Shown here: positions 1 through 8,296 of the stretch, one piece after another
Position numbering within the stretch: position 1 is the stretch's first letter
How the letters are laid out: every line of letters begins with the position of its first letter
NCBI GenBank assembly: GCA_963735055.1
Contig: CAVTJN010000019.1
Location: 496,001 to 560,000 of the forward strand
Direction of reading: 5' to 3'
From: JBBITI01 sp963735055
Lineage (GTDB): Bacteria; Chloroflexota; Dehalococcoidia; Dehalococcoidales; UBA2162
Length of the DNA: 64,000 nucleotides
Notes under the pieces: model-generated
The model's input: only the letters and a program-made list of their open reading frames with translations
Database searches by the model: none
Told to the model about the DNA's origin: nothing
Position numbers and translations under genes: made by a program

Positions 1-538
1 GCAGCAATTTCCGCTGCATCCCCGTCGAGTACCGCTGGTAGTCATCGGCCTCCCGGTCCTTCAGCCCGGTGATGGCCAGCAGATAGTCGATTCGCTCCCT
101 GGCTCTCTCCTTTGTCAGCCCGTACAGCATCGCATAGAATTCGAGGTTCTGGCGGCCCGACAACCGCCAGCTGAATCCCCGGCTTTCGGGCAGGACCGCC
201 TGAAGGTTGCGCAGCACCTTCCCGGGATGCTTCCTGACGTCCACCCCGCTGACAAAAACGTCACCCTCGTCGTGGATGACGAGCGTGCACAGTATCTTGA
301 TGAGAGTGGACTTGCCCGCCCCATTGGGCCCCAACAGTCCAAAGACCTCTCCTTTGCCAATGGCCAGGTCCACACCCCGCAGCGCCTCGATAAACGGACC
401 TCGCGTCCCTTTGAGGATGGCGGCAATATTGACAAAGGAGCCGACCGACTGACCACCGTGACCACCCCGGGGCCCTTCGCGGCGGGACCGAGTGGGGTAT
501 CGTTTGATCAGACCGATCGTCTGGATGGCATAATCCAT
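1..538 (-). CDS. ABC transporter ATP-binding protein, 3' end cut by window
   Basis: Reading leftward from the ATG at 536-538, the first 179 codons of an ABC ATPase are present and the rest lies outside the window. Walker A (GPNGAGKST) falls at about residues 70-78. A Q-loop region follows, and the sequence ends just after a YSTGMQRKL signature-like motif. The STGM type of signature is usual for ABC-2 export ATPases of the NatA/DrrA/CcmA group rather than for Dpp/Opp import ATPases, so it probably works with an ABC-2 permease beyond the edge and not with the dpp-like genes upstream. About 45 residues before the canonical fold form an unusual Gly/Arg-rich leader. Confidence 0.9.
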   Translation of the reverse strand, partial: MDYAIQTIGLIKRYPTRSRREGPRGGHGGQSVGSFVNIAAILKGTRGPFIEALRGVDLAIGKGEVFGLLGPNGAGKSTLIKILCTLVIHDEGDVFVSGVDVRKHPGKVLRNLQAVLPESRGFSWRLSGRQNLEFYAMLYGLTKERARERIDYLLAITGLKDREADDYQRYSTGMQRKLL

Positions 539-643
539 GATTGCTGCTTTCTGTCCGGCGGGCGGAATGCCCTTGTCCAAATCTACTTCCAACGCGGCAA
601 GGTGTCAAACGTCTGGGATGCTGGCTTGAGGGCCCCAAAACAA

Positions 644-670
644 GGGGCCGAGGACTTAGTCCTCGGCCCC
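644..670 (-). terminator. Rho-independent terminator after the binding-protein gene
   Basis: A perfect 12-bp stem (GGGGCCGAGGAC and its complement) encloses a TTA loop, about 30 bp beyond the stop of the substrate-binding protein. Read on the minus strand it is followed by CTTGTTTTGG, a short T-rich tract. It separates the dpp-like cassette from the ABC ATPase gene. Confidence 0.75.
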
Positions 671-698
671 TTCTCGGTTCGCCTTGACTGCGGTTGGG

Positions 699-2560
699 CT
701 AATGCCCCATGGCCTTCTTCTGATCCGTATCTATCCAGATACACTTGAACCAGTCGTTAATCCCGGCCCAGCCCGTCCAACCAATACCTTCCCAGTTCTT
801 TATCCATGGCCACCATGTCTGGTAGGCATAAGGCGATGGCATGAAGATGGCCCAGGCGGAATTGAGTTCGTAGACGCCCTCATCCTTCATGGTCTTGAAA
901 TAATTGTCGATATTCCTCATCGGCCAGTCGGTACCAATCACCTCGCCTACTTTGGTGTAGTAGGGGTCGCGTATCATAGCATCGTTCGAGTAGGCACTTC
1001 CGGTCATCGAGCTGCTCATAGGGAGCCCATATGCCCTTAGCTTGTCCGTACCACATATCCTGATTCGTGTTGGCCGCATCTATGGAGTTCCACAGTCCAA
1101 CCTCTTCCACTTTGATGTCGAGCTGAATGCCGACCTTGGAGAGATAACTGGCAAGCGCGGCCACTTCGTCGGGCTGAGGCTGCTGGGACCAGACCTCTAC
1201 GGTCGCCTTGAAACCATTGGGATAACCTGCTTCTGCCAGCAACTGCTTGGCTTTGGCTGGATTTCCGCCCTTGATGAACTCCTGGGTCTCAGCCGGAAGC
1301 TGTTCCAGAGGAGTGTAGTACTTCTCCCAGGATTTCAGCGGAGGATAAGGGTACGCGAGAAGCTCGCCGTCACCCTTCAGGTAGTCCTTCAGCCAAGCTT
1401 GCTTGTCGACCGCAAGGTTCATGGCAACCCTGACCCGGCGGTCCTTGTACGGCAGATTGTCTTTGTCAATGCGGCCGCTGAGTACATAAGTCGATTGGAT
1501 CCTTCGCTTGTACTGGATGTCCTTGGCAACTCCGAACAGTGAGAGCGCATCGTCGTGGCTGACGGCCTGCAGAATATCAACCTTTCCTGTGCGCATCGCG
1601 GTCAGGCGCGTGGCCAGGTCCGGGATGACCAGAAGTCTCACGCTGTCTGCATAAGGCCACTGGTAGTTCTTGCCCGGAAATAACGGGTCGCTCTCGAAGT
1701 AGCTCGGATTCTTCTTAAAGGTGAGTGAACTACCAGAAACATAGTCATCAATGAAAAATGGGCCGGAGCCGATAACGTTCTTCCAGCTGGTCATGTCGCC
1801 ACCGGAGGTCCATACCTCGGGCGGGTTGGTGTAGGCGTTCTCGGCGATTTCCATGAGCATCAGCCCTTGGCCGCCCGCGGGCACTTTGACTTTGACGGTG
1901 TACTTGTCAACCGCCTCAAAGGAGTTGGGCCGCCGCGGGTCGCCGGGCAGGACTTTGCCCGTGACCTTCTCGGCCTTGGTCGGTGGATAGCTGGTACTCT
2001 GCCAAACGCCGGGGTAGTTGAACTGCATTTCCATGTTCCAGACAACATCCGCAGCGGTTACTTCCCGGCCGTTTACCACGGCGTTCTTGTCAGCCTTGGG
2101 ATTCAGGAAGTACTTGACACCCTTTCGAATGTGGTAGATGATCGTCGTCGTGTCGGGGAGCTCCCAGCTCTCGGCCAACTCGCCCGTCTCCAGGGTCATG
2201 TCGCCGAGCCACCCCCACTGCCAGTCCGTCTGTCCGGTGCCCTGTGGACCTTTGGTCCAGTCCCCCTGCAGCAACTCGTTACTCGTAAACTGCATGTGGG
2301 TAACTCGAATAGCTTGCGCCAGAGTGGGGTCCCAGGCCGTCGGATCAGAAGCTAGTGTAGAAGTGATGGTGCCTCCGAATATCGGAGTGAGCTTGCCCGG
2401 CTGAAGTCGTCGTGGCCGGTGGCTTAGTCGTGATGCCTCCAGTAGTTGGCGGGACGCTGGTGACCGGTTTTGAGGTTGTCGCCGCCGGGGCGCATGAGGC
2501 AACAATGGCGGCAGCGGCAATGAGGCTAGCTGTTGTCAACAGGATGCCTTTCTTGTTCAA
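699..2560 (-). CDS. Peptide/solute-binding lipoprotein (SBP_bac_5 family), two frame breaks
   Basis: This is an extracellular solute-binding protein of the Dpp/Opp/nickel class, about 620 residues. It most likely starts at the TTG at 2558-2560, which has AAGGAGGA ten bases upstream. The start gives a lipoprotein signal peptide with lipobox VASC, followed by a Thr/Pro-rich linker. The mature part has typical motifs (FGGTITSTL, WHIRKGVK-like, AMNLAVDK, GYPNGFKATVEVW). Two frame breaks interrupt it. One is near 2398, where GCCGGGCAAG reads on correctly if one G is removed. The other is near 1035-1045, after GIWAPYEQL. Permease genes lie directly upstream on the same strand. The ligand cannot be told from sequence. 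Confidence 0.85.
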
Positions 2561-2655
2561 CTTGTTCCGTTCCTCCTTCTTTGGTACTACGATACAACCA
2601 GGTTCTCGAACGCGGTCCACCACCCAACACCTCGACCACCCCTTTTCACGTCGAG

Positions 2656-2684
2656 ATACTAGCACCGTGAGACTCATTTGTCAA
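2656..2684 (-). promoter_or_regulatory. Sigma-70 promoter for the binding-protein gene
   Basis: On the minus strand TTGACA (2679-2684) is followed 17 bases later by TAGTAT (2656-2661). It lies about 95 bp upstream of the TTG start, so the binding protein can be made in excess over the permeases. Confidence 0.65.
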
Positions 2685-2736
2685 CGCGCCTTCCGGAACA
2701 AATCGAGGCCAATTCAGCGCTTGATGAGCCGACGAT

Positions 2737-3690
2737 CTAATCTGCAGCCGGTTTGACCGCTTTGATGTCCGTCCTGCCGTAGCGACCCAAGCCACCCCTC
2801 AGCCTCGGGTCCCACAAGTCCCTGACGGCATCGCCCAGCATGTTCACCCCGTACACCACGATGGCCAGGGCAAGCCCAGGCCAAAGGGCCATCCACGGCG
2901 CCTGCAACATGTACCTTCTGCCCGAGCCGCTGAGCATGCCGCCCCAGCTCGGCATTGGCGGGGGAATCCCGAAGCCAAGAAAGCTCAGCATGGCCTCTGA
3001 AATGATCATGCGGCCGACAGCCAGCGTGAATTCGATGATAAGGACCGGCATGATGTTAGGTAAGATGTGCTTCCACAGTATCCGGGACACGGAAGCGCCG
3101 ACCGCATTGGCGGCATCGACGTAGACATTCTCTTTGATGCCGACGACCGCACTTCGAATCGTGCGCGAGCCGTAGAAGCCGCTTGATATGCCGAGCACCA
3201 GAATGACCGGGACCAGCCCCTGTCCGACCACTGCCATTACTGTGAGGTAGAGGATGAGTGAGGGGAAACACTGGAGAGCGTCGACAAACCGCTGCACCAT
3301 GGTGTCGTACCTGCCCCCGTAGAAACCGGAGACCGCGCCCACCATGACGCCGATAACCACGTGGAGGGTAGCTCCCGCCAGGCCGACCATCATCGAGATG
3401 CGAGCGCCGTAGATTATGCGGCTGAGCAAATCACGGCCCATGTTGTCTCCGCCCAGCAGGAAGCTAGTCGATGGCGGTGTGAGCCTGAGAGCGAAATTAA
3501 TGTCGTTGTATCCGTAGGGGGCCAGCACGTTGGCGAAAATCCCAGTCAACAAGAGTATCAAGACGATGATCGCGCCGGCCAGCCCCAGGGGTTTCTCCTT
3601 GATTAACCTGACGAGCAGGTCCGCGATCGGGCCGCGGCTCTTCCGAACGGCCGCAGCGCCGCTTGGTACGCTTGCTTGGGCCTGAGCCAT
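2737..3690 (-). CDS. ABC transporter permease, DppC-like
   Basis: The 317-residue inner-membrane permease belongs to the BPD_transp_1 family. It has an N-terminal cytoplasmic stretch, a first transmembrane helix (about residues 38-58), the DppC-type periplasmic segment ending in GGDNMGRDLLSRIIYGAR, and further membrane helices. The EAA loop that contacts the ATPase is seen as DAANAVGASVSRILWKHILP. The start codon lies 11 bp after the stop of the DppB-like gene, which implies co-translation. No Dpp-type ATPase is visible next to it, so ATP hydrolysis would have to come from a shared or distant DppD/F. Confidence 0.93.
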   Translation of the reverse strand: MAQAQASVPSGAAAVRKSRGPIADLLVRLIKEKPLGLAGAIIVLILLLTGIFANVLAPYGYNDINFALRLTPPSTSFLLGGDNMGRDLLSRIIYGARISMMVGLAGATLHVVIGVMVGAVSGFYGGRYDTMVQRFVDALQCFPSLILYLTVMAVVGQGLVPVILVLGISSGFYGSRTIRSAVVGIKENVYVDAANAVGASVSRILWKHILPNIMPVLIIEFTLAVGRMIISEAMLSFLGFGIPPPMPSWGGMLSGSGRRYMLQAPWMALWPGLALAIVVYGVNMLGDAVRDLWDPRLRGGLGRYGRTDIKAVKPAAD

Positions 3691-3701
3691 CTTCTAACTC
3701 C

Positions 3702-4691
3702 CTACCGGTACTTGATCCTCGGATCCAACCAGGCGTATGTGAGATCAACTGCCAGGTTGACGAACAGGACAACAGCGGCGATGAATACGTTGACCCCGGA
3801 GATGATTGGATAGTCTCTGAAGTTCAGAGCGTCAAAAGTGAGCAGGCCGACTCCCGGCAAGACGAAAATCTGCTCGATGACTACGGTCCCGCCGACGACC
3901 ATTGGAACCATGACGCCGATGATGGTCACGATCGGGATCAGAGCGTTCTTGAGAGCGTGCCTCACGATTACCGTGCTCTCTTTAAGTCCCTTGGCCCACG
4001 CCGTCCGTATATAGTCTTGCCGCAATACCTCGAGCATCATGGTCCGGGTCATTCTCATGAGCGTGCCGCCCATAATCATGCCCATGATGAAACCGGGGAT
4101 AAAGAACTGCAACAAATTGCCGGCTGGATCCTTGGCAAATTGGATGTATTCCAATGAAGGCGACCATCCCCACCAGATGGACGGGTAGACCATGACCATG
4201 GTGCCAATCCAGAAAGAAGGCACCGAAATAAACAAAATAGAGATGGTCCTCCCCAGGTAGTCACCGACGGTGTCCTGCCTAATGGCCGAATACACGCCGA
4301 TGGGAATGGATATGACCAACGCCGTTATCATCGCGATGATGCCTAGTTCGATGGATACCGGCAGTCTCTGAGCCAGCAGGCTAGTAACGCTCTGGTTCTT
4401 CCACAGGGACTGGCCCAGATCGCCCTCAACCAGTCCACGGAACTCGCCTGAAGCCTGTGGCATCACTCCAAGCCATCTCAGGTACTGAATGTGCATGGGC
4501 ACATTAAGGCCCATCTGTTCTCTCAAATAGTCGGCATTCAGCCCCCCCACTGCCCCGGAAGCTCCCATTTGGGCGACCATCATATCAATCACGTCGCCAG
4601 GGATGAACCTTACCGAGAGAAAAACCATGATGGTGACCAGCAGCAGCGTCGGGATGATGAGCAGCAGTCGTCTGATGGTGTAGGCGAGCAT
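3702..4691 (-). CDS. ABC transporter permease, DppB-like
   Basis: The 329-residue permease has the DppB/OppB layout: N-terminal helix (MLAYTIRRLLLIIPTLLLV), a long periplasmic loop, then five helices, with the EAA loop seen as YIRTAWAKGLKESTVIVRHA. It is the first gene of the permease-permease-binding protein cassette and has its own promoter at 4724-4752. A purine-rich stretch (CAGGGG) precedes the ATG. It forms the translocation pore with the downstream DppC-like protein. Confidence 0.93.
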   Translation of the reverse strand: MLAYTIRRLLLIIPTLLLVTIMVFLSVRFIPGDVIDMMVAQMGASGAVGGLNADYLREQMGLNVPMHIQYLRWLGVMPQASGEFRGLVEGDLGQSLWKNQSVTSLLAQRLPVSIELGIIAMITALVISIPIGVYSAIRQDTVGDYLGRTISILFISVPSFWIGTMVMVYPSIWWGWSPSLEYIQFAKDPAGNLLQFFIPGFIMGMIMGGTLMRMTRTMMLEVLRQDYIRTAWAKGLKESTVIVRHALKNALIPIVTIIGVMVPMVVGGTVVIEQIFVLPGVGLLTFDALNFRDYPIISGVNVFIAAVVLFVNLAVDLTYAWLDPRIKYR

Positions 4692-4723
4692 ATCAAACCC
4701 CTGGACAGCGCAGAGTCAGCCCA

Positions 4724-4752
4724 TTGTTACACGAGACTCGTTCTAATGTCAA
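4724..4752 (-). promoter_or_regulatory. Sigma-70 promoter of the dpp-like cassette
   Basis: On the minus strand TTGACA (4747-4752), a 17-bp spacer and TAACAA (4724-4729) lie about 35 bp upstream of the DppB-like ATG. Confidence 0.6.
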
Positions 4753-5657
4753 CCAGGAATTCTCCTGGCGATTTTCGTGCGCCGCGCCCCCCCAAACCGA
4801 ATGATCCCACCCGCCCCCGCTCGACGACCGTCGCCGCACTAGATTCTACCACTTTCGTCTTTGCCGGAACCTGACTCGCCACGAGGCCAATGGCGGCAGA
4901 CGCGCCACGCACTCAAGGGCACCATCTCGAGGGTAGGTCGACGACAATTAATGAGATGAGGACTCGGCCCTGGATGGACAGATGATTGACAGTCCCATGA
5001 TCATGGTTGGCTTCGCCCCCGGGACACAATACGGTTGCGGACAACTAGCCACACTGTTGATGGTAAATCTCAGACGCGAAGGACATCAATCCGGACTCAT
5101 ACAGGAATGATCATCACGGGGTAGCTGATAGAAAGAACGACCGAACCATGACGAGACGCGGGTGGTTGCACGAGCCGCCGTTCTCACGTCAGCCCCTGTT
5201 GCACTTAGCGAACGACCGAGACGACCGCCGGAGCGACGATCAAGACGCTTCCGACGATCAAGCCAATCAAGTACCAGCGTTTCACTACCTGTTTGCCCCC
5301 TGTTCGAGATGCCGAGCCGCCTTTCAATACCACCATAGTCTGCCGCGGGTATCGGTACAATAGGCTGGTCAGGCCACTTTTCGCTTACCATGGTCGTAGT
5401 CGAGAAGTTTGCCAACAGTGCTGTTGAATAAACCACCGGTTCCCTCGTCGCCGGCACCGGCTTGTGGGCAAACCTCGCCCACGGGGAGCATACGAGTCAC
5501 ACCTTCTGAACGCTGTTGAGTCCGGATCGAAAGACAATAGAGTGGCGGTCCAGGACCGGGAACGCCTCCAAGGCGCCGAGCGCCTCGGACCTCAATGCAG
5601 CATCCCGTCGAGCGGCAGACAGGTGGCCGGCATGGTTATCCGGATGGAGGGGGAATA
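4753..5657. other. Intergenic stretch without a convincing gene
   Basis: About 900 bp hold no reading frame with recognisable similarity. Two short frames are worth noting: one beginning ATG 4981 (+, about 42 codons, starting MIDSPMIMVGF) and the single-helix frame at 5205-5336 on the other strand, listed separately. The stretch lies between a transporter cassette and a truncated arsC-like gene, which fits decayed or rearranged DNA. Confidence 0.4.
5205..5336 (-). CDS. Possible 43-residue single-pass membrane miniprotein
   Basis: The frame has a basic N-terminal half (GGKQVVKR) followed by WYLIGLIVGSVLIVAPAVV, a clear single transmembrane segment, and ends VVSVVR. That is a positive-inside arrangement with the C-terminus outside. 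No good ribosome-binding site precedes the ATG and no family is recognised. It is reported because a hydrophobic helix framed by charges is unlikely in an arbitrary frame, but it may not be expressed. Confidence 0.25.
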   Translation of the reverse strand: MVVLKGGSASRTGGKQVVKRWYLIGLIVGSVLIVAPAVVSVVR

Positions 5658-5858
5658 ATGAAGACGGTTGTCTTTGTTTGCGCACATAACTCCGGCCGCA
5701 GTCAGATGGCCGAAGCTTTCTTCAACCAGATGCACAGGGCAGGGCACAAGCAGAGTCGGCCTGATCATCAGATAATCAAGTCGGACTACAGCATCAGGCA
5801 CGCCTCGACCGACAACCAGAACAGCTTCTCCTCAAATGGCATCTTGTCGCCCACATAA
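5658..5858 (+). pseudogene. Truncated low-molecular-weight phosphatase/arsenate reductase (arsC-like) fragment
   Basis: The first 25 codons after the ATG at 5658 are a clear N-terminus of the thioredoxin-coupled ArsC/LMW tyrosine phosphatase fold: MKTVVFVCAHNSGRSQMAEA, with the Cx5R phosphate loop (CAHNSGRS). A GGAGGGGGAATA site precedes the ATG. After FFNQM the similarity stops and the frame runs through unrelated residues to 5858, overlapping the end of the convergent nucleoside phosphorylase gene. About 110 residues of the normal protein, including the later catalytic Asp/Cys region, are missing. This looks like a gene broken by deletion. Confidence 0.7.
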
Positions 5859-6571
5859 CGCGGATCCCAATTAGCTCCACTCACATCGTCCCCGGCTCCA
5901 AGATACTGTCCGAAGGTAACACCTCTGAATTGTGCAACCGCCATAAAGGCCGAGCATTCCATTTCCACCATGAGGCATCCCTCTTCTTTGCGGCGCGATA
6001 TCTTACCCCTGGTTTCCCGGTAGAAAGCGTCAGTCGTCCAGGTCTTTCCAATTTCATAGTTGATGTTGTGCCTGCGGAGCACAGACTCCAGTGTCCGAAC
6101 AACGCCAGGATCCGTGTCTACGGTACGGGAAGGTGGTAGGTAGTGGTATGAAGTCCCCTCATCGCGTATGGCCGACGATGGGATCACGACCGTCCCTCGT
6201 TTCAACTCCGATTTGAGTACTCCGCCTGATCCGCACGCTATGAACTTACGGCATCCCCTCGCAATCATTTCCTCGAACATGGCCGCGACGAATGGGGCTC
6301 CCATCCCAGGGAAGACCACCGCAACCTCCCTGCCCTCAAAACCGACTTTTAGCACTTCCATGGTGAACAGCGGCCCGGCGCCTGTCACGAGCTCACAGAG
6401 CGTCGTCAACCTGCCCCTCTGCTTGAGACTAACGATCAACGAACCGTAGATAGGCATCACGCAGCACTCAGGCAGATCAACGATCTTGTAGATGTTGCGC
6501 GGTTCGATCAATGCATGAGCGTCAGGATCGAATTCCAGTAATGGGATATTGTCCACGCTTGTACTCTCCAC
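5786..6571 (-). CDS. Nucleoside phosphorylase (PNP/UDP phosphorylase family)
   Basis: The 261-residue cytoplasmic enzyme of the PNP_UDP_1 superfamily should cleave a nucleoside with phosphate to a free base and (deoxy)ribose-1-phosphate. Visible family features are GAGPLFTMEVLK-like and PGMGAPFVAAMFEEM in the phosphate/ribose site, ACGSGGVLKSELKRGTVVIPSSAIRDEGTS with the base-site loop in the middle, and LMVEMECSAFMAVA, the conserved MEME-type ribose-binding segment. The start appears to be GTG at 6571, with promoter elements just upstream. Specificity (uridine against purine) cannot be settled. The gene is monocistronic. Confidence 0.88.
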   Translation of the reverse strand: MESTSVDNIPLLEFDPDAHALIEPRNIYKIVDLPECCVMPIYGSLIVSLKQRGRLTTLCELVTGAGPLFTMEVLKVGFEGREVAVVFPGMGAPFVAAMFEEMIARGCRKFIACGSGGVLKSELKRGTVVIPSSAIRDEGTSYHYLPPSRTVDTDPGVVRTLESVLRRHNINYEIGKTWTTDAFYRETRGKISRRKEEGCLMVEMECSAFMAVAQFRGVTFGQYLGAGDDVSGANWDPRYVGDKMPFEEKLFWLSVEACLML

Positions 6572-6604
6572 CCGCGAATTTGTGTCAGGCCAGGCGGTAA
6601 AACA

Positions 6605-6633
6605 ATAATAGCCTCGTACCTGTTATTTGTCTA
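6605..6633 (-). promoter_or_regulatory. Promoter of the nucleoside phosphorylase gene
   Basis: On the minus strand TAGACA (6628-6633), a 17-bp spacer and TATTAT (6605-6610) lie about 35 bp upstream of the GTG start. Confidence 0.5.
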
Positions 6634-6703
6634 TTGTTGTTGAGTCATCCTCTTTCGGACAGACCTCCGCGCGCAAGGGCATGCGTGACGATGTACGCCC
6701 GGG

Positions 6704-6732
6704 TTGACAGTGTGCAGACTCCGCTCTATCAT
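6704..6732 (+). promoter_or_regulatory. Strong sigma-70 promoter for the 52-residue gene
   Basis: TTGACA (6704-6709), a 17-bp spacer and TATCAT (6727-6732). Transcription would start near 6740, giving a leader of roughly 80 nt before the gene at 6823. Confidence 0.65.
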
Positions 6733-6822
6733 GTCGTCGTCGGGTGTTGCCGGTCGGCGGCATCGCCGACAACAGAGAAAGCCACACAGACCCGGGCGAG
6801 TCGATAGTCTTCAGGAGGACAT

Positions 6823-6981
6823 ATGCCACGAAAGGATCCGGGACCCAAGAAATGCTTGTTCTGCCTCAAGGAAATCGCGTTCAAACCCAGTGACAAGGGC
6901 ACGTGGGTGCACGTGGACACCAACCAGGCCGAGAGCCAGGTCCCCGAACCCCACACCGCCCGGCCTGTAGGCAACTACTAG
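6823..6981 (+). CDS. 52-residue CxxC small protein, function unknown
   Basis: The short gene has an excellent ribosome-binding site (AGGAGG, six bases before the ATG) and its own promoter, so expression is likely. The product begins MPRKDPGPKKCLFCLKEI, with one CxxC pair, then a polar His-containing tail (WVHVDTNQAES) ending VGNY. One CxxC plus later His residues could bind one metal ion or act in redox chemistry, but no family is recognised. The gene stands alone between the nucleoside phosphorylase and acetoacetate-decarboxylase-like genes. Confidence 0.7.
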   Translation: MPRKDPGPKKCLFCLKEIAFKPSDKGTWVHVDTNQAESQVPEPHTARPVGNY

Positions 6982-7306
6982 CTCATTGCACCACCGAGAG
7001 CGTTACTGGCGAGATCCACACCCTCCTCTACGGTCGTCCGCCTTGCGTCGGAGACCGGAGTGCGCCCGTCCTTTTGTGATTGTCCTCCTAAGCAGATCAC
7101 AGCCTGCCGAAGCGCCGACGGTTCGACCCCGATCCGCTTTGTTCGAACCACTCCGCTGCGCTCCGCTGGCAAGGAGATCCTGGTTTCCGTAAGTAGGGAG
7201 ACAACCACCTTCGGACAGTGAGCAGCAGCAGAGGAAAACGCCGGCAGGACCAGTGGCCGCGCGTCTAATCCTGGGGTGCTTACCTGGGAACTGCCTGACC
7301 TGACGG
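6982..7306. other. Gap without a recognised gene
   Basis: The 325 bp between the small CxxC gene and the end of the convergent decarboxylase-family gene show no credible coding frame, RNA gene or terminator hairpin on reading. Confidence 0.5.
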
Positions 7307-8092
7307 TTACTCCTCCCACCGATGAACGACTTCTCCCAGACCAAGCCCTCGGATCATACGGCCCTTGGTAATGCTCATCCTGGCCTCGAGGACTCTGACC
7401 GGACCGAAGAAAGCAAGTGGGTCGTGGGGCCCGTCGAAGAACTGAACGGCAGCGGTCCCCTTGGTGTCCGTCTTTACCGCCCCCGGCGCGAGCCCCGGAG
7501 CGCCGCCGGGCGGGACCGCGCCGCCGATCCGGACCAGTTGGGTCAGAGGCGGAACCGCGGGCGAAGCGTTAGGAATGCGCTTGACCAGGTACGTGGGCAT
7601 CATGACCGGCCATTCGACGGGAGGGGTGGAACCGGAAATCGTGTAGGCGACCTTCATCAGCGGAATGCTGCCCTGATCCTTCTGCTTGTTACAGGCGACC
7701 GTCCAGCCGGCGGCGGTCTGCGTCCATACTATGTCCGCCATCTTCTTGGCCCAGCCCCAGATCTCGCGTCCGGCGATGAGGCCCATATCGCTGTCGATAT
7801 ACTCGATGAGCGTCGTCGAGCCCACTTTGTCAGTCCATTTGACGGGAGCGTTAATCTGAATCTCGTGCACATTGAACCCTTCACAGTCCGGACTCCAGCC
7901 CATCTGAAGGACAAATAGGTCCTTGTCGCCATTCTGTTCCAGCGGCCGGGCCAGCGCCCGTTTGATGGCTCCCGGCGGAGCCTGGCATAGGATCTGGAGT
8001 TCGTGGTTGTCGTTGAAATGGTGAGGAAGAGGCGGATAGGGCGGTGAAAACTCGGGGGAAGGAATGAAATCGGGGGTCCTGCGCGTAACCAT
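7307..8092 (-). CDS. Acetoacetate decarboxylase (ADC) family protein
   Basis: The 261-residue protein of the ADC superfamily contains the family signature DSDMGLIAGREIWGWAKKMA. In acetoacetate decarboxylase the paired lysines of this motif form the Schiff base and tune its pKa, and both are present (WAKK). The ATG at 8092 is preceded by AAGGAGCT and by a near-consensus promoter. Acetoacetate decarboxylation is the founding reaction, but many ADC-fold proteins act on other keto acids as hydratase-aldolases or decarboxylases, so the substrate is left open. It diverges from the DtxR-GGDEF gene, with about 200 bp of shared control region between them. Confidence 0.88.
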   Translation of the reverse strand: MVTRRTPDFIPSPEFSPPYPPLPHHFNDNHELQILCQAPPGAIKRALARPLEQNGDKDLFVLQMGWSPDCEGFNVHEIQINAPVKWTDKVGSTTLIEYIDSDMGLIAGREIWGWAKKMADIVWTQTAAGWTVACNKQKDQGSIPLMKVAYTISGSTPPVEWPVMMPTYLVKRIPNASPAVPPLTQLVRIGGAVPPGGAPGLAPGAVKTDTKGTAAVQFFDGPHDPLAFFGPVRVLEARMSITKGRMIRGLGLGEVVHRWEE

Positions 8093-8137
8093 ATGCCAGC
8101 TCCTTTACCAGCAGGCAGTCCTCAAGCGGCACTGGCG

Positions 8138-8166
8138 AGTATAAGAGCAGGGATGTCCTTTGTCAA
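8138..8166 (-). promoter_or_regulatory. Promoter of the ADC-family gene
   Basis: On the minus strand TTGACA (8161-8166), a 17-bp spacer and TATACT (8138-8143), about 45 bp before the ATG. Confidence 0.65.
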
Positions 8167-8218
8167 ACAAACGTACGGTGGGCGTTGGTGCAAGTATTCC
8201 GAAGCCTGCGCTTCCGAT

Positions 8219-8280
8219 TTGACAATTCGAGCAGGTTTGTCCTAACATTTAGGTTAACCTAAATGTTAGGTGTACCTAAC
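8219..8280 (+). promoter_or_regulatory. Promoter with DtxR-type operator: 30-bp perfect palindrome plus overlapping inverted repeat
   Basis: Bases 8241-8270 form a perfect palindrome whose left half is CCTAACATTTAGGTT. The core TTAGGTTAACCTAA (8249-8262) closely matches the half-sites of known DtxR/IdeR iron boxes (TTAGGTTAGCCTAA type). A second inverted repeat, GTTAGGT-GT-ACCTAAC, overlaps at 8265-8280. TTGACA (8219-8224) with TAACAT (8243-8248) at 18-bp spacing places the -10 element inside the palindrome, so a bound repressor would occlude transcription. The gene immediately downstream encodes a DtxR-family protein, so autoregulation is the natural inference. Confidence 0.8.
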
Positions 8281-8296
8281 TCGGGGACAGCAGACC

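Noticed and set aside
8270..8296. GTG at 8270 as start of the DtxR-GGDEF protein
   Set aside because: It lies within the operator palindrome at the expected transcription start, and the extra nine residues are not part of the DtxR fold; ATG 8297 matches the usual N-terminus.
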